A stretch of DNA of 64,000 nt from Tamarix chinensis (GCA_030549775.1 CM060174.1:70311466-70375465), one strand, 5' to 3'. Shown: positions 34,191-47,119, numbered from the stretch's first letter. Notes: generated from the sequence alone by a model not told the origin. Program-made: numbers and translations.

Positions 34191-35851
34191 AATATAAAAT
34201 AAAATTTGAACAAATGTTCAAATAAAATTTGGACAAATGTTTAAATTATAACTTCAAATGATGATATGCATATGAAAAACATTGTTTGAAAGGGGTATAT
34301 AACCCTAAGACATTGTTATATAAGATAAGTATGGTGGGTTTAAATATGTAAGGAGAGAGGGACATAAGAGTCCAAAGATTATTTAGACCAAAAATGAAAG
34401 ACACCAAAATGGCATGAACTTAGATAGTCCTAACTCTTAATATGATCTTCGCGACTCTTGAACTCTTTTACTCACTTCATTTCTCGCACATGGTCATCTA
34501 AAAAGGCATAGTTTTAGAATGACCATCGTATTGAGAAAACCACAACAACTCTATAGAAATAGTATGCTCACAAAATACTTCAAAGACATACAACCATAAG
34601 ATGAAGTACATAAGGCATACTATCACATGTGATATCAATATATACAAAGACACATGAACATATCTTCTACACATGATATTAAAATTCACCACATTCAATA
34701 AGGACATCCACATGCAATAATATTGACTTGTGATAACACAATGCAACACTCACGAGGTTATAAAAGTAGCATAACATTATTCAATCTCAACCCTTATCCA
34801 TTTATGAAATTTTGTTAAGGTTCTCAAACTAATTTAATCAAATTCAAACATTGAGAGGGGATGTATATATTAATCCAAGAAAATGATGTCCAAGGAAGTA
34901 CAACCACAAACTACACCATAAAAGTTGTCAAAACACAAATCATCAGATATTGATATCCTTATAGGTGACATATTATCTTATAGAGTAGAAACGAGCCCTT
35001 TGAAACAAAGGTTCCCTAGTGCATGCTAGGCTTATGTATGACGCACAAAATCCTTGTTCCTAATTCAAAATTTCTTTCATTTGAAGTAATTAATGTTTTA
35101 TTCGAGTCAACACTTATAATAAAAGAAATACTAATATCCACACTTAGACAAATAAAAAAAATCCATTCAATCCACCTTAACCACAAATAATCATATAGAC
35201 CAAGCCATATAAGGCTTGAGAATAGGTATTAATCCACATCCCTACCACCTAACCATTTGATTTAATTCCAACACTTAGGTTCGATTATTTTTTAAAATCA
35301 ACATAAAGTTAATCATCAAATGTATTATCAAAGGCAAACTCAAAAGTCTGTTAAAAATCCACTATGATCATCCTAAGTTTAATTATTCAATACTGATACA
35401 TATTTGGTTACTTATGACCAATGTACATTTTTCTTTACTAAAACTCAATTTTCTTATAAAACCTTACCCACACATAATTAATACTCCAAATTTCACATAT
35501 TTATTAATTATAACATTATATGCCATGTAAACTGAAACTTGCTGTAAAAATGGTAGAATACAAGTGACTAAATTACCTACCATGGGTTATTAGTTATTCA
35601 CTTTTAGGACATAAAAATCACATAGACATATCATAAGATTTTTAGTATGGATTGAAGTTCTCATACTCTTCAAATACATCAATATACACCAAAATATATG
35701 CAGGGATAATTATATTTTTTATCAAGAATGTGAAAAGGCTAAAATGTCCTTAAATATATTAAAAATATACTATGATATACTTTAACATCATATGATTATA
35801 ATTATACTTTATAGGCCATTAATCACTACATATTCATATCGACATCATCCC
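34191..35851. other. AT-rich sequence, unclassified
   Basis: No gene, clear terminal repeat or shared family was recognised. It has mild LTR-like character (long, noncoding, AT-rich) but nothing decisive. Confidence 0.5.
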
Positions 35852-36552
35852 TTAACTTCATACAACATTAATATCATAGGGTAAATTATAAAAAAGCTAG
35901 CAAACAAGGCTAACGAGCCCACAGAGCTTGCAACTAAACAATACTTTTGAACATGAAATTTTTGATACCCTACGTCAATTTGGATATAACATTTTACATA
36001 CTAAATGAAATCAAGATTCAAAGAATATGGTAACCTAGACACCTCACACCATGCCAATATCTGGTGTAACATGAAGCTGACCCGTCCAATAGTAGAAATC
36101 CACAAGGACATTTGGATGACTATTTTATTAGATAAAATTTTGAGCGATGAGGTAAATTTGCTTCCAAATTTGTATTATGCAATTGAATTTTAATATATAA
36201 CTTCATACAACATTAATATCATGGGGTAAATCATAAAGAAGCAAGCAAACAAAGCTAAAGAGCCCATAGATCTCTTAGCTAAACAACACTTCTCAACATG
36301 AAAGTTTTGATACCTTATGTCAATTTGGCTATAAATTTTTACACACCAAATGAAATCAAGATTCAAAAATTTTGTGGTAATCAAGACACCTCATATCATT
36401 TCAATATCTTATGGATAATTAGATAACATGAAACTTGCCTGTCCAATAGTAGAAATTCACAAGGACATTTGGGTGACTCTTTTCTTAGAGAAAATTTTGA
36501 GTGATGAGGTAAAATTGCTTCTGAATTTGTATTATGCAATTGAATTTTAATA
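35852..36552 (+). repeat. Tandem duplication of a ~350-bp unit
   Basis: Copy 1 is 35852-36197 and copy 2 is 36198-36552. Both begin TAACTTCATACAACATTAAT and end TTGTATTATGCAATTGAATT. Shared inner words include GAAATCAAGATTCAAA, CCAATAGTAGAAAT and ATTTTGAG.GATGAGG. Identity by eye is about 85%. The unit has no recognised coding content. Confidence 0.9.
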
Positions 36553-36639
36553 CTCACACACACACAGACTCTTAAGTTAAAATAAGAACTAGGAACCAAT
36601 AATAGCCTTTAGATTTATATAATATCAATGGTTACGATT

Positions 36640-36785
36640 TCAAGTAGAATTAACCAAATGAAACATTAAACATTAAGCATTAAACCCAAAACCCAAAACT
36701 AAAACCAAAGAAAAACCTACACCTTAACCTTAAACCCCAAATGTTAACCCTAAACTCTAAACCCTATAAGCTTAACTCAATACAT
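36640..36785 (+). repeat. Degenerate telomere-like tract, left part
   Basis: Imperfect CCCTAAA-type heptamers (AAACCCAAAACCC, AACCTTAAACCCC, CTAAACTCTAAACCCTATAA) run across ~145 bases. The same kind of tract resumes at about 57800, just beyond the other end of the Tat composite. Confidence 0.65.
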
Positions 36786-36849
36786 GAAATTCTAAAGACC
36801 AAACACTGAACCTAAGAATCAATCATAATCATTAGATTGATATTCATTC

Positions 36850-37222
36850 TGGTGTGGAATTTTCCTCAATTAGTATTATTCAACCTTAAAAGGCTGGCCC
36901 AAAGAATGAGATTTATCCCAAAAGGCTCTTGGGATTTCCCATCTTTGTCTTGAATTAGTAACGTATACAAACCCCTTGCTGAGCTAGTCCTCTACTTAAG
37001 ATAGGGTAATTTGTTATCTTTGACTGTAATGTATTTTTCCTTTTCCTCTTCTCTCATTCTACACCTATATATATCTATTTTGGGGGATAGAAAATCATGA
37101 TATTGATTTCTCATTTTTGATCTTTTCTCCCTCCTCTAATTTCCTCCTTGACATTCTATAACTCTCAACTACTAATCCAATTTATGAATAATCCCTCGGT
37201 TTACAAAACACCACCAATAACA
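36850..37222 (+). repeat. Left LTR of the Tat composite
   Basis: It begins TGGTGTGGAATTTTCCTC and ends AAAACACCACCAATAACA. Words shared with the right LTR include AGAATGAGATTTA (AGAACGAGATTTA), CCTCTACTTAAGA.AGGGTAA, TATTTTTCCTTTTCC and GACATTCTATAACTCTC. TATATATATC near 37069 may be the TATA box. Confidence 0.8.
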
Positions 37223-37242
37223 TATGCTATCTGTGGGGAACC
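37223..37242 (+). other. Primer-binding region of the Tat element
   Basis: TATGCTATCTGTGGGGAACC directly follows the LTR and resembles the TGGCGCCGTCTGTGGGGA signature that opens the internal region of many plant Tat elements, with the tRNA-complementary part degraded. Confidence 0.6.
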
Positions 37243-37379
37243 TTACAAAAAGCTATGTCTCCCATTCATCCTTTTTGATCAATCAAATTATATTACTAGT
37301 GATCATGTTAGGAAGAAAATTTAGTTACAATCTCTCAGTTTCAAGCTGTTTATGTTGACCTCTGAGCATCCATTTAAGA

Positions 37380-37920
37380 AATGGTCTTAGACATGTTGGC
37401 TCCTTTTATACAAATCCTCAAGAAACTATCCAATGTTGTGGATCAACGTCATCATGCTACACTCGAACAACCTATTCTTGAAGAAAATTTAGTGGAAACT
37501 TTGGATCTTCAAAGAGGGAGCTAAGAACTAGGTTACATAGTGCTTTCTTCTAAGAAGAAGAAGTAGAATCTATAGAGGATAATTGAGAAAAAAGGATTAT
37601 AAGTGATAGAATCCAAGAATCCTTTAGTTCTTTAAGATAGAGTAAGATGGAAAGAAGTTTGAGTTCTAACAGAAGGCATGATGGCTTTCGGATTCATAAA
37701 GATGAGGAAAAGACTCAAATACAATATATCCAACAAACTAACAAAGGTGAATAGGAATTTATTAGTATGTTGATTGATCAATGATTGCATGAGGTATTGG
37801 AAGCTATGAGAATGAAGGAGGACAATGTTGAAGGTTTTAACTAGTAAACACCCTTTACAAAAACCTATAATGAATAGTATGGGCACACCCCATAAGAATG
37901 TTAGTCTTTAAAGGATATGA
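37380..37920 (+). pseudogene. Tat gag, N-terminal remnant
   Basis: Broken + frames give a short gag N-terminus (QRHHATLEQPILEENLVETL near 37440-37505) and further on EVLEAMRMKEDN and TPFTK (37790-37870), the word that precedes the gag core in Tat elements. The gag core itself is missing, and the chromovirus starts at 37921. No enzymatic role; gag would build the particle that packages the RNA. Confidence 0.55.
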
Positions 37921-38750
37921 TGTGAATCAAAGGGGAAGGAAGTCTTGGATCGATTATTCCTTGAGTTGTAAACTCCATCCGGTTGAAACTTGAAGAAGAA
38001 AACTGGTTTTGGTGTAGGTTATACTCGAGTATGAGTTGCAAAGTATGTTACCGGTTACTTTGAATGATACCAATCATTCAAAGGCTCGAATGATGAAGGT
38101 TAAACCCCGGGTTTTGCCTTGATTGAAAGAGACTTGGAAGAGAGAATACACGCAGGCCAAGCTGGGTTAATTCTGTGTTCAAAAATTTTTATTATTCCTT
38201 ATGCATTAGGCAGTACAAGGAGATATATATATAGGGGAGGGAGACTCGTCGATTACAAGCCTTAAACCAGCCGAGTTCCCTCTTAATTCAAGCCCATTTA
38301 ACTGACTTGAATTAAGCCCATATAATATCTAAGCTTAATCATAATATCATCATCTAAATGATATTAATAACTAACATGACAAAGCCACACAATCAACTAT
38401 GATACATACATAAAATTACATCAAACCCTAGCTTACATAAAATACATTTAGGGTTTACAGCAAATTTAATATATCTAATGATAATCATTACCATATCTTC
38501 TTGTTGTAAAGTGTCATCCCATGTATGCCATAGTCTTGCATGCTTTGAATGCTTGTATACTTTAGGGTGTGTTAATATCTTCTCCTTACAAATATGTAAC
38601 ATACCTGCAAGAATATCTTGAATTGATTTCAATACCAAGCATAGACATATTATCAAGAATATCTAATACGATTGGCTCCAACATTAAGAAAGCTAATTCT
38701 TCCTTACCTTGAGATCAATAGGAATATGAGAATCATTAGATGCTCCTACA
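37921..38750 (-). repeat. 3' LTR of the inserted chromovirus
   Basis: 830 bp, TGTAGGAGCATC... to ...TTTGATTCACA on the minus strand, with TG/CA ends. A TATATATATCTCC promoter-like word lies at about 38221-38233. Confidence 0.9.
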
Positions 38751-38760
38751 TCCTTCTCCC
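38751..38760 (-). promoter_or_regulatory. Polypurine tract of the chromovirus
   Basis: GGGAGAAGGA on the minus strand directly abuts the 3' LTR, the usual primer for plus-strand DNA synthesis. Confidence 0.8.
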
Positions 38761-38769
38761 TAAGTTGAG

Positions 38770-41700
38770 AAGAATTTACTCTCAAATTTCATCAGTATAA
38801 TTAGGAGACAAATCACCAACATTAAAAGTTCTTGAAATTCCACTATAATGGTCTGGAAGTTCAAGTTCATAAGCATTATCCCCAAACTTTCTTAGTATTT
38901 TAAATGGTGCATCAGCTCTTGGCATTAGTTTAGTTTTACATAAATTAGGAAATATTTCTTTACGCAAATGTAACCAAACTAAGTCACCATGAGAAAACAC
39001 ATGAGGGTTTCTGTGCTTATTCGCTTGAGATTTATACTTGGCATTAGCTTTTTCAATGTTATTTTTGATTTTCTCATGAAGCTGTTGAAAAAATTTTACT
39101 CTATCTTTGGCTTCATAATTTTGTAACTCACCTTTTTTCAAAGGAATCATATTAATAGGCATGTGTGAGTTCACTCCATACACCACCTCAAACGGACTAG
39201 TTTGAGTAGTACTAGATGGACTACGATTATAAGAAAACTCTGCATGAGCTAACTTAACATCCTAATCTTTAGTACTTTTATTAACTAAACCTCTTAATAA
39301 TGTACCAAGAGTTCTATTAGTTATCTCAGTTTGACCGTCGGTTTATGGATGATGAGAAGTGCTAAATAACAATTTAGTACCAAGCATATGCCATAAAGTT
39401 CTCCAAAAATAACTCATAAACTTGACATCCCAATCTGAAACTATACTTTTAGCCACACCATGAAGTTTAAAAACCTCTCTAAAATACAAGTCAGCAACAT
39501 GTGTGGCACCATCAGTTTTATTACATGGAATAAAATGAGCCATTTTAGAAAATCTATCTACCACTACAGGAATAGAATCTTTACCACGTTGTGTTCTTGG
39601 TAACCTTAGGATAAGTTCCATACTAACTCCTTCTCATAATTTATCAAGAACGGGTAAAGGTGTGTATAAGCCTTTATGAAAGTAACTCTTAGATTTTTGA
39701 CATGTAGAGCATCTACTTATCATGGCTTTTACATGTTTAACCATTCATGACCAATACAAATTTTCTTGCAATATTTCCATAGTCTTATGTATACCAAAAT
39801 GTCATGCAATGTTACCTTCATGTATTTCTTTGATAGCAAGTCTCGAATACTAGATCTAAGAATACAAAGTTTATTTAGTCTAAAAAAATCCATCTTGTAT
39901 GACATAATTTTCAAGGTATCCACTTTCTTTACATGCGCTAAATATGTCCTTAAAATCTTCATCTTTAGGATATAAGTCTTTTAACATTTCAAAACCTAAG
40001 ATTTTTGCATCCATCATAACAAGTAATGTAGATCTACGAGAAAGAGCATCGGCTACTATATTTTCTTTTCCATCTAAATGTTTGAAAAAGAACACAAAGG
40101 ATTATAAGAAATTTACCCACTTTGCATGTCTTTAATTAACTTTCTTTTGACTATGTAAGTATTTTAAACTTTCATGATCTGAATGTAATACAAAGGGTTT
40201 TGGTATTAAATATTGACTTTATGTCTCTAGACTCCCTATGATGGCAAAGAATTCCTTGGTATAAGTTGAATAGTTTGGCTCTATTCAACTTTTCAGATAA
40301 GAATGCTATAGGTTTCTTTTCCTAGGAAAGTACTCCTCATATTCCAACTCCACTAGCATCACAAGTTACTTCAAAAAGAAGATTAAAGTTGGGTAAGGAT
40401 AGAACAGGGGCATTACAAAGTTTAGTTTTGAGGGTTTCAAAGGCTTGAGTAGCTTATTGTCCCTAATAAAATTTACCCTTTTTCATGAGTTTAGTAATAG
40501 GTGTAGCTATAGTAGAAAAATCCTTAATGAATCTTCTATAGAAACTAGCTAATCCATGAAAACTTCTCAAATCATGAACATTTTTAGGGATAGGTCATTC
40601 TTTGATAGGTTTAATCTTATTAGGATCTACTTTAATACCTTCTCCACTAATAATATAGCCTAGGAAAACTACACTTGGAAGCACAAAATCACATTTCTCA
40701 TGTTTTCTATATAGTTTAGCTTTCCTTAGCTTATCAAACAATTTCCTCAAATGCACTAGGTGATCATAACCATTTTTACTATACACAAGAATATCATCTA
40801 AATATACAACAATGAAATTACCAAGGAAAGGTTAGAGAACTTCATTCATAAATCTCATAAATGAGCTAGGTGCATTACATAACCCAAAAGGCATAACCAT
40901 CTACTCATAGAGACCATATTTAGTTTTAAAAGAAGTTTTCCACTCGTCTCCGTCTCTAATCCTTAATTGATGATAACCACTTCTCAAATCAATTTTGGAA
41001 AATAATTATGCACCACAAAGTTCATCAAGCATATCATCTAACCTAGGTATAGGAAAACGATATTTGATAGTAATGTTATTCACTGCCCTAGAATCTCTAC
41101 ACATACACCAAGTACCATCTTTTTTAGGCACTAGTAAAGCAGGAACACTACAATGACTCATACTTTCTCTCACAAATCCTTTATCTATAAGTTCTTAGAT
41201 TTGTTTCTGTAATTCCTTAGCTTCCTCAGGGTTACATCTATAAGCTGGTTTATTTGGAATAGGCATGCCAGGAACAAGATCAATGGCATGTTCTATACCT
41301 CTTTTAGGTGGTAATCCAGGAGGTAAATCATTAGGAAATACATCATTGTATTCATCAAGAAACTTAACTAGATTAAGATTTTCAATTTGTTGCTTCTCAG
41401 GGTTAGAATCTTTAGAAAATAAATCATAACCAATTCCTTCTTCTTCTATGCATTTTTTATAGCCTTTTCATGTAAAAATAATCTCTTTTTGTCATCACTT
41501 AAAGGAATATGATCACATAAAGAAGGTGTCAATCTATATAATTGCTTTTCTTTTTTCACCACATATTCATTAGTTACCCCATCATGAGTTGATTTTCTAT
41601 CATATTGCTATAGTCTTCCTAAAAGTAATACACAAGCATCCATAGGCAAAACATTACATAGAACTTCATCATGGTAATCTCTAATGGAAAATGTGATTAA

Positions 41701-42954
41701 GGTTCTTTTGTTTACTTTAGCTCCTTTGTCTTTATTTAGTCATTGTAAAGAATAGGGTTTAGGATGATTAGCAGTCTCTAAACCAAGTTTCTTAACCATT
41801 GCTTCACTAGAAACATTCGTACATGAACCACTATCAATTATGAGTCTACAAACCATGTCACCTATTTTACACTTAGTCTTAAAAATTTTCTCTCTTTGAG
41901 TAGGTGTTATAGTAGGTTGGATTTGTAACACTCTTTGAAATACAAAACACATATCTCCTTCTTCTTCATCCATGGTTAAGATTTCATTAGGATATTCAAT
42001 TTCTTAATTCTCATCATCACTACATGGTTCCATGTTTTCTATTTCATGCAAGTTAAGGCTCTTTGGTTAGGACAATCTCTAGCAAAGTGTCCATATCCTT
42101 TACATTTAAATCATTGTTTATTTGCCATTTCAACTACCTTATTTTTACCTTTATCATATTGATTATTCTTTTTATCATATGAAGATGTTGATTTAGGTGT
42201 AAAGGTGTTAGAATAGGGTTTAGTTGAAGTTGAAACATTAGACTTAACATAGGATTTAGTTGATTTAGTTTGTCTTTCAAATTTTAAAGCCAACTTAATT
42301 AAGTCATCAAGAGAATCATAATAATACATGTCAACTTTATCTCTTATCAAGTTATTCAAGCCACCTAACTATCTAGCACACTTAGTTATTTTCTTTCTTG
42401 AACATCACAAATAAGGGCTAGTTTTTCAAATTCTATAGTGTATTCTTCTACACGAAACAAACCTTGCCTTAGAGTCATCACAAAGATTTTATCTTTAGCT
42501 TCTCTTGTATTTCTCTTGTTCTTTTTAAATAATAATACCAAATTCTAGCAAACTTTTTGAACTTAAGAGTAGCTAGCTTGCATTTTCTCTCATCATTATA
42601 CTATTTAATACCTTGATCTTCATGGTAAGCATGTCTTACTTGGAATGTATGTGGTCTTCTTTGGTTTCTTAAGCCAAAGGAACTCATATCATCTTCTCCA
42701 TCTTTATTGTGATGCATGTTTTAATATCCATGCCCACCTTTTGCATGGAATATAGGCTTCATCTTTCCTTCCACCCTATCGTGTGTGGTCTCCATGTGAT
42801 TTGGCCATGGTCAATGCGCCTCTTGATCGGCTAGTTTTGTTTCCACACTTTGTAGTTGGTGTTGAAGTGTTGTTTGATTATGTAGTTGAGAATCTATTCG
42901 TGTGGTTAGACTCTTGATAGACTCTACCAAGGAACAAACTTCTTCACTTGCCAT
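38770..42954 (-). pseudogene. Chromovirus gag-pol polyprotein, broken
   Basis: Start ATG at 42954 (MASEEVCSLVESI). Domains in order on the minus strand: gag with zinc knuckle KCKGYGHFARDCPN (about 42060-42115; the first Cys is lost); aspartic protease with LIIDSGSCTNV (about 41810-41845, DSG active site); reverse transcriptase with VVYLDDILVY (YLDD at 40793-40804); RNase H ending HLDGKENIVADALSRR (about 40020-40080); integrase H2C2 finger with CSTCQ (about 39700-39830), core with [19 protein letters not shown] and DGQTEITNR, and a C-terminal GPY/F-like module LMPRADAPFKIL..FNVGDLSP (38782-39186). Stops interrupt gag, protease-RT linker, RT and integrase (one between HHP and TDGQTE near 39340). 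Open stretches are up to 134 residues. It once encoded the full replication and integration machinery. Confidence 0.9.
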
Positions 42955-43826
42955 AGTGAAGGGTGACACACACCTCTTTCTTTGCATAAAAGAATTCCAC
43001 AAAGTGTGTATGTGCTGGAATTTCCCAGCAACTAAACAAGACACAAATATTTTGCTAATTCACAAAAAATTTGAAGAGAACTACCTGTTGTATTTATCAT
43101 GCACAAATGAGGGAAATGTAGTCACAAAAAATCACAGCATGCACGTAGGAACCAAACGGTTGGAAGGTATTCTTCTTGTGTGGCTCAAAAATCAGCCACA
43201 TAAAATAATGATGCTGTCGGGTTTTCTTCAACACATGGAGGTCCTCAAGTTGAAGATTCGAGTGTTGTGCACCATAGAAGATGTGAAGAAGACAAAGAAT
43301 AAGAGTATGGATTGGAATTGGAGAGGAAATGGACTGGACCAAGTCGAGGCACACACAAAAATTTCTCAACCTGCGAATTGGACTATATGTTACCAGTGGT
43401 TTGGGGTTTTCTTACCAGAGTTGGTATGTGAGATAAGGGAATGGAAATGGATGGAGAAACAGCTGAGTAAATGGAAAAATGGGGAGAGAAAACAAAGAGA
43501 AAGGGACGGTGGAAGTAGAAGTAAAGGCTCGAAGTGAACCAAGAAAACATATAGGTGGAGTTTGGGTCGGCTAAGGAAATGCTAGTCGAAATATCATGAA
43601 GTTGTTGTATGGTTGCGGAAGATTGCAACAAGATTGTTGCAAGAATTCAAGATCTTCAATCAAGATTGATCTTGAAGATTCAAGAATGAGTTAAAGATGC
43701 AAGAATTGGGGAAAGAACACGCTTGTTCTCGGGGGTTTCTTGTAGAACTCACGCAATGACGCAGCTGCTGGTTGAATTCAGGAAGGAACTTGTTATTTCA
43801 TGTACTGGAAAATAAAGGAATGTCGA

Positions 43827-43838
43827 GCTTTGATACCA
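43827..43838 (-). other. Primer-binding site of the chromovirus
   Basis: TGGTATCAAAGC on the minus strand matches TGGTATCAGAGC, complementary to initiator tRNA-Met, with one change. It sits 8 bases inside the 5' LTR. Confidence 0.85.
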
Positions 43839-43846
43839 AAATTTGA

Positions 43847-44675
43847 TGTGAATCAAAGGGGAGGGAAGTATTGGATCGATTATTCCTTGAGTTGAAGACT
43901 CCAACTGGTTGAAACTTGAAGAAGAAAACTTGTTTTGGTGTAGGTTATACTCGAGTATATGTTCCAAAGTATGTCACCGATTACTTTGAATGATATGAAT
44001 CATTCAAAGGCTTGAATGATGAAGGTTAAACCCCATGTTTTTCCTTGATCAAAAGAGACTTGGAAGAGAGAATACATGCAAGCCAAGCTGGGTTAATTCT
44101 GTGTTAAAAAATTTCTATTATTCCTTATGCATTAGGTGGTACAAGGAGATATATATAGGTGAGGGAGACTCGTCGACTACAAGCCTTAAACCAACTGAGT
44201 TCCCTCTTAATTCAAGCCCATTTAACTCACTTGAATTAAGCCCATATAATATCTAAGCTTAATCATAATATCATCATCTAAATGATACTAATGACTAACA
44301 TTACAAAGCCACACAATCAACTCTAATACATACATGAAATTACATCAAACTCTAGCTTACATAAAATACACTTAGGGTTTACAACAAGTTTAATATATCT
44401 AATGATAATCATCACTATATCTTCTTGTTGTAAAGTGTCATCCTATGTATGCCATAGTCTTGCATGATTTGAATGCTTATATACTTTAAGGTGGGTTAAC
44501 ATCTTATCCTTACAAATATGTAACATACCTGTAAGAATATCTCAAATTGTTTTTAATACCAAGTATAGACATATTATCAAGGACATTTAATATGATTAGC
44601 TCCAATATTAATAAATCTAATTCTTCCTTACCTTGAGAATCAATAAGAATAGGAGAATCATTAGATGCTCCTGCA
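43847..44675 (-). repeat. 5' LTR of the inserted chromovirus
   Basis: 829 bp, partner of 37921-38750. It has the same ends (TGCAGGAGCATC, TTTGATTCACA) and the same TATATATCTCC word. Confidence 0.9.
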
Positions 44676-45376
44676 TCAGGACGTTGCGGAAGAGTTGGTC
44701 CACAATAAACATTTGAAGAGATATACTCAAGCACCCTCAGGCAGAAAGGAAATAGTTTTTACTCAACAATTACCCCCACCTCCTCAAATGAAGGAGCCAT
44801 AAAAGATTATTCATACTATTAGGAGGGAGATTTTTTTGGTTGGCATTGATGAAATAAGAAAGAAGGCAAGAGAGAGTGAATGGGAAGTCACTTTAACAAC
44901 TAAAGATGAAAGGCTAGCTATAGTGGAAAATTATGATGACCATTTGGTTATGGAAGTACAGATTGCTAAATACGTAATGAGAAGGGTCCTTGTAGATACA
45001 GGTAGTTTTGTTGATGTTATTTTTGAAGGATCTTATAAGTGATTAGAATTTCTAAAAGAATGCTTAGTAAATAAGACTTCACCTTTAGTGGAATTCATTG
45101 GTAATATAATAAAATCAAAGGGAATGGTGAATCTTACTTTAATGATTGGTGAGTTGGGAGCTTTTAGGAGCATTAGGATGGACTTTGTAGTCATTGCTTA
45201 TCCGTCACTACATAACATGATTTTAGGATGACCGTTCCTTAACCAAATCTAGGTAAGCATTTTTATAACTGAATTATTAATGGGATTCCCAATTAAAGGA
45301 GGGTGGGGAGAAGTCCAAGGTAACAAAAAAATGGCACGATAATGTTACACAATAGAAATAAAAGATGCCCTAAGAC
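44676..45376 (+). pseudogene. Tat gag end and protease
   Basis: The + strand resumes the Tat polyprotein. HLKRYTQAPSGRKE and IIHTIRRE (44715-44830) are the end of gag. The protease has HLVMEVQIAKYVMRRVLVDT then GSFVDVIFEGSYK (about 44940-45042, DTG active site). FVVIAYPSLHNMILG (about 45187-45230) and a GWGEVQGNKKMAR stretch (about 45302-45340) match the conserved region that leads into Tat reverse transcriptase. Stops follow Lys of EGSYK and break the later part. The hAT MITE begins at 45377, and the expected reverse transcriptase is not found beyond it. Confidence 0.8.
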
Positions 45377-46022
45377 TAGGACTGTTCATAGTTTAAATAT
45401 CCGATATTTTGGATATTTAATTGCCAGATATCAAAAATTTTAGATATCTAAAAATGATATTTGATATTTGATTTAAAACTTTGAATATCCAGATTTTTGG
45501 ATCGGATATCAAATACAACCGATATTATCCAAATAAAATTTCAAATATAAAAAAACTACCAAATCACAAATATATTTGATTAGCAAATATCCGATCTGTG
45601 CAGCAAATATCCGACTTACTCAACAAATATTCGATGTTAAAACTAAAATTAAAGTTTTTACATCACAAGACTTAATTGGATTCTATTAGATCTAAAAAGG
45701 CATTACGTTAAAAGTATAATTTCAACTAAATTAAATTTTGGCCCAAATACTAAATCAAGTAAGTAAAAATTACACATGTACACATCTAAATTTATTTATA
45801 TATAATTATATATAAAACAAAAATTATAAAAAATAAAAATATTTTTCTTCAAATCATATATTATTTATATATGTTGGATCAGATATATTATTTGTTTGTC
45901 TTTTTTTGACCGAATCGGATATTTAATTTTTTAAAAATTAGATTGGTTACTTGATTTTTTGGATCGGATTGCTTCAGATATCAGATCAGATAATCAGATT
46001 TTGGATAATATGAACAACCCTA
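45377..46022. mobile_element. Nonautonomous hAT element with perfect 8-bp duplication
   Basis: The left end TAGGACTGTTCATAGTT and right end (reverse complement) TAGGGTTGTTCATATTATCC pair as terminal inverted repeats. CCTAAGAC occurs directly at 45369-45376 and 46023-46030, a perfect 8-bp target duplication. The 646-bp interior is AT-rich with many GATATTTGATAT words and no coding capacity. The ends match hAT-1 (right end at 1295), so this is a deletion derivative or relative that hAT-1-type transposase could have moved. It split the Tat polyprotein just after the protease. Confidence 0.95.
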
Positions 46023-46030
46023 CCTAAGAC

Positions 46031-46304
46031 CATCATATGTCAAGAACATACGAGAAACTTTTAACATGTATTGACTTTTGATAGTAACTTTTGAAGGTAG
46101 GGGAATACAAGTTTTCTTTTGTTTGTACATAATATGTTAATGCTTTTCACAAAATATATTTTTTGGTAAATATCTTTGCTTCTAACACAGATTTTGAGAT
46201 TAAACATGTAATCCCTCTCAAAAAAAGGCTGATGACAAAAATCAAAGTGATAATCCCTTTTATAAAGAAGCCACCCACATGCAAACCCCTCAAAAAGGTC
46301 ATTT
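46031..46304 (+). pseudogene. Tat polyprotein remnant between insertions
   Basis: A 274-bp Tat remnant lies between the MITE and the family E repeat. Translation gives only short broken segments (FEIKHVIPLKKRL, then FIKKPPTCKPLKK) that might be the start of the reverse transcriptase region, but the match is weak. Confidence 0.4.
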
Positions 46305-47119
46305 TGTAACACCTCTAAATATGGAACAAAAGTTTTTATTTAAAGACATTGTAAAATCATTTTTAAAAGAAAATATAGATAATATGACCACCACATCAAT
46401 CATGAAAGATGTGTGATTATTACCTAGCCCATACCTGATACAAGACAAAATAGAATAACCATGAAAGAATACATGCTCTACTAATAATACTACAATGCTA
46501 ATGATGACAATGATTAGAATAACAACAATATAGATATAAGGGTACAAAATTCAAATACATGAATTAAATCCGAGAGTTTAAATAACTAGAAAGAACCAAA
46601 AACATCACAACATAGTGTGTAAGATACATTTAATTATTTAACCTCACCCTTAACTAAACAGGAAGATAAATCTCGAACCCTAAGTAATGGCTAGCTACTA
46701 GCCAACAATATCATCCTCAACATACTATAACTGACAATCATAGCCTTCTAAATCATCCTCGACTCACCGGACCAAAAACTAAATCATCATAGTGACTACA
46801 TAAATTTAGTATTAGTACTGTGAAGTACTTGTTAAACATACTACCTAAAATATGATAAGGGCTTATGATACACATTGAAGTCACATAATAGCATGTTGAT
46901 AAGCATACTAATATAATAAATCACTCATACTCATGGTAACAATATATCAAGGTATGCTTACATTATAATAATAAATCACTAAGACTCTAGAATTCATGGA
47001 AGAATAATAATACAAATAATAAATTAAAATCACATAATGTAAACCAAATTATAATAATCTTCCTTTATTTACCACATAATTTTTATTTATTAATATAATA
47101 TGTTCAATTATACCCAGTT

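Larger units (their letters stand above)
37921..44675 (-). mobile_element. Chromovirus-like gypsy element, full length but dead
   Basis: It runs from the LTR at 37921-38750 to the LTR at 43847-44675, with a primer-binding site, gag, protease, reverse transcriptase, RNase H, integrase and polypurine tract in the correct order on the minus strand. The two LTRs are about 92% identical over the first ~350 bases compared by eye. Flanking 5-mers are TATGA and TCAGG, so no target duplication is evident. It lies inside the gag region of the Tat element. The integrase end GPY/F-like motif and lack of a visible chromodomain suggest Reina- or CRM-like chromoviruses. Confidence 0.85.

Noticed and set aside
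34498..34749. 83-residue minus-strand frame
   Set aside because: AT-rich hydrophobic translation with no motif, start context or relatives in the window.
36640..36785. A true chromosome end or telomere
   Set aside because: The heptamers are heavily degenerate, short and followed by ordinary sequence on both sides.
42902..43537. 211-residue open frame on the + strand
   Set aside because: It lies antisense to the chromovirus leader and gag start (which has the PBS and MASEEV start), and no family is recognised.
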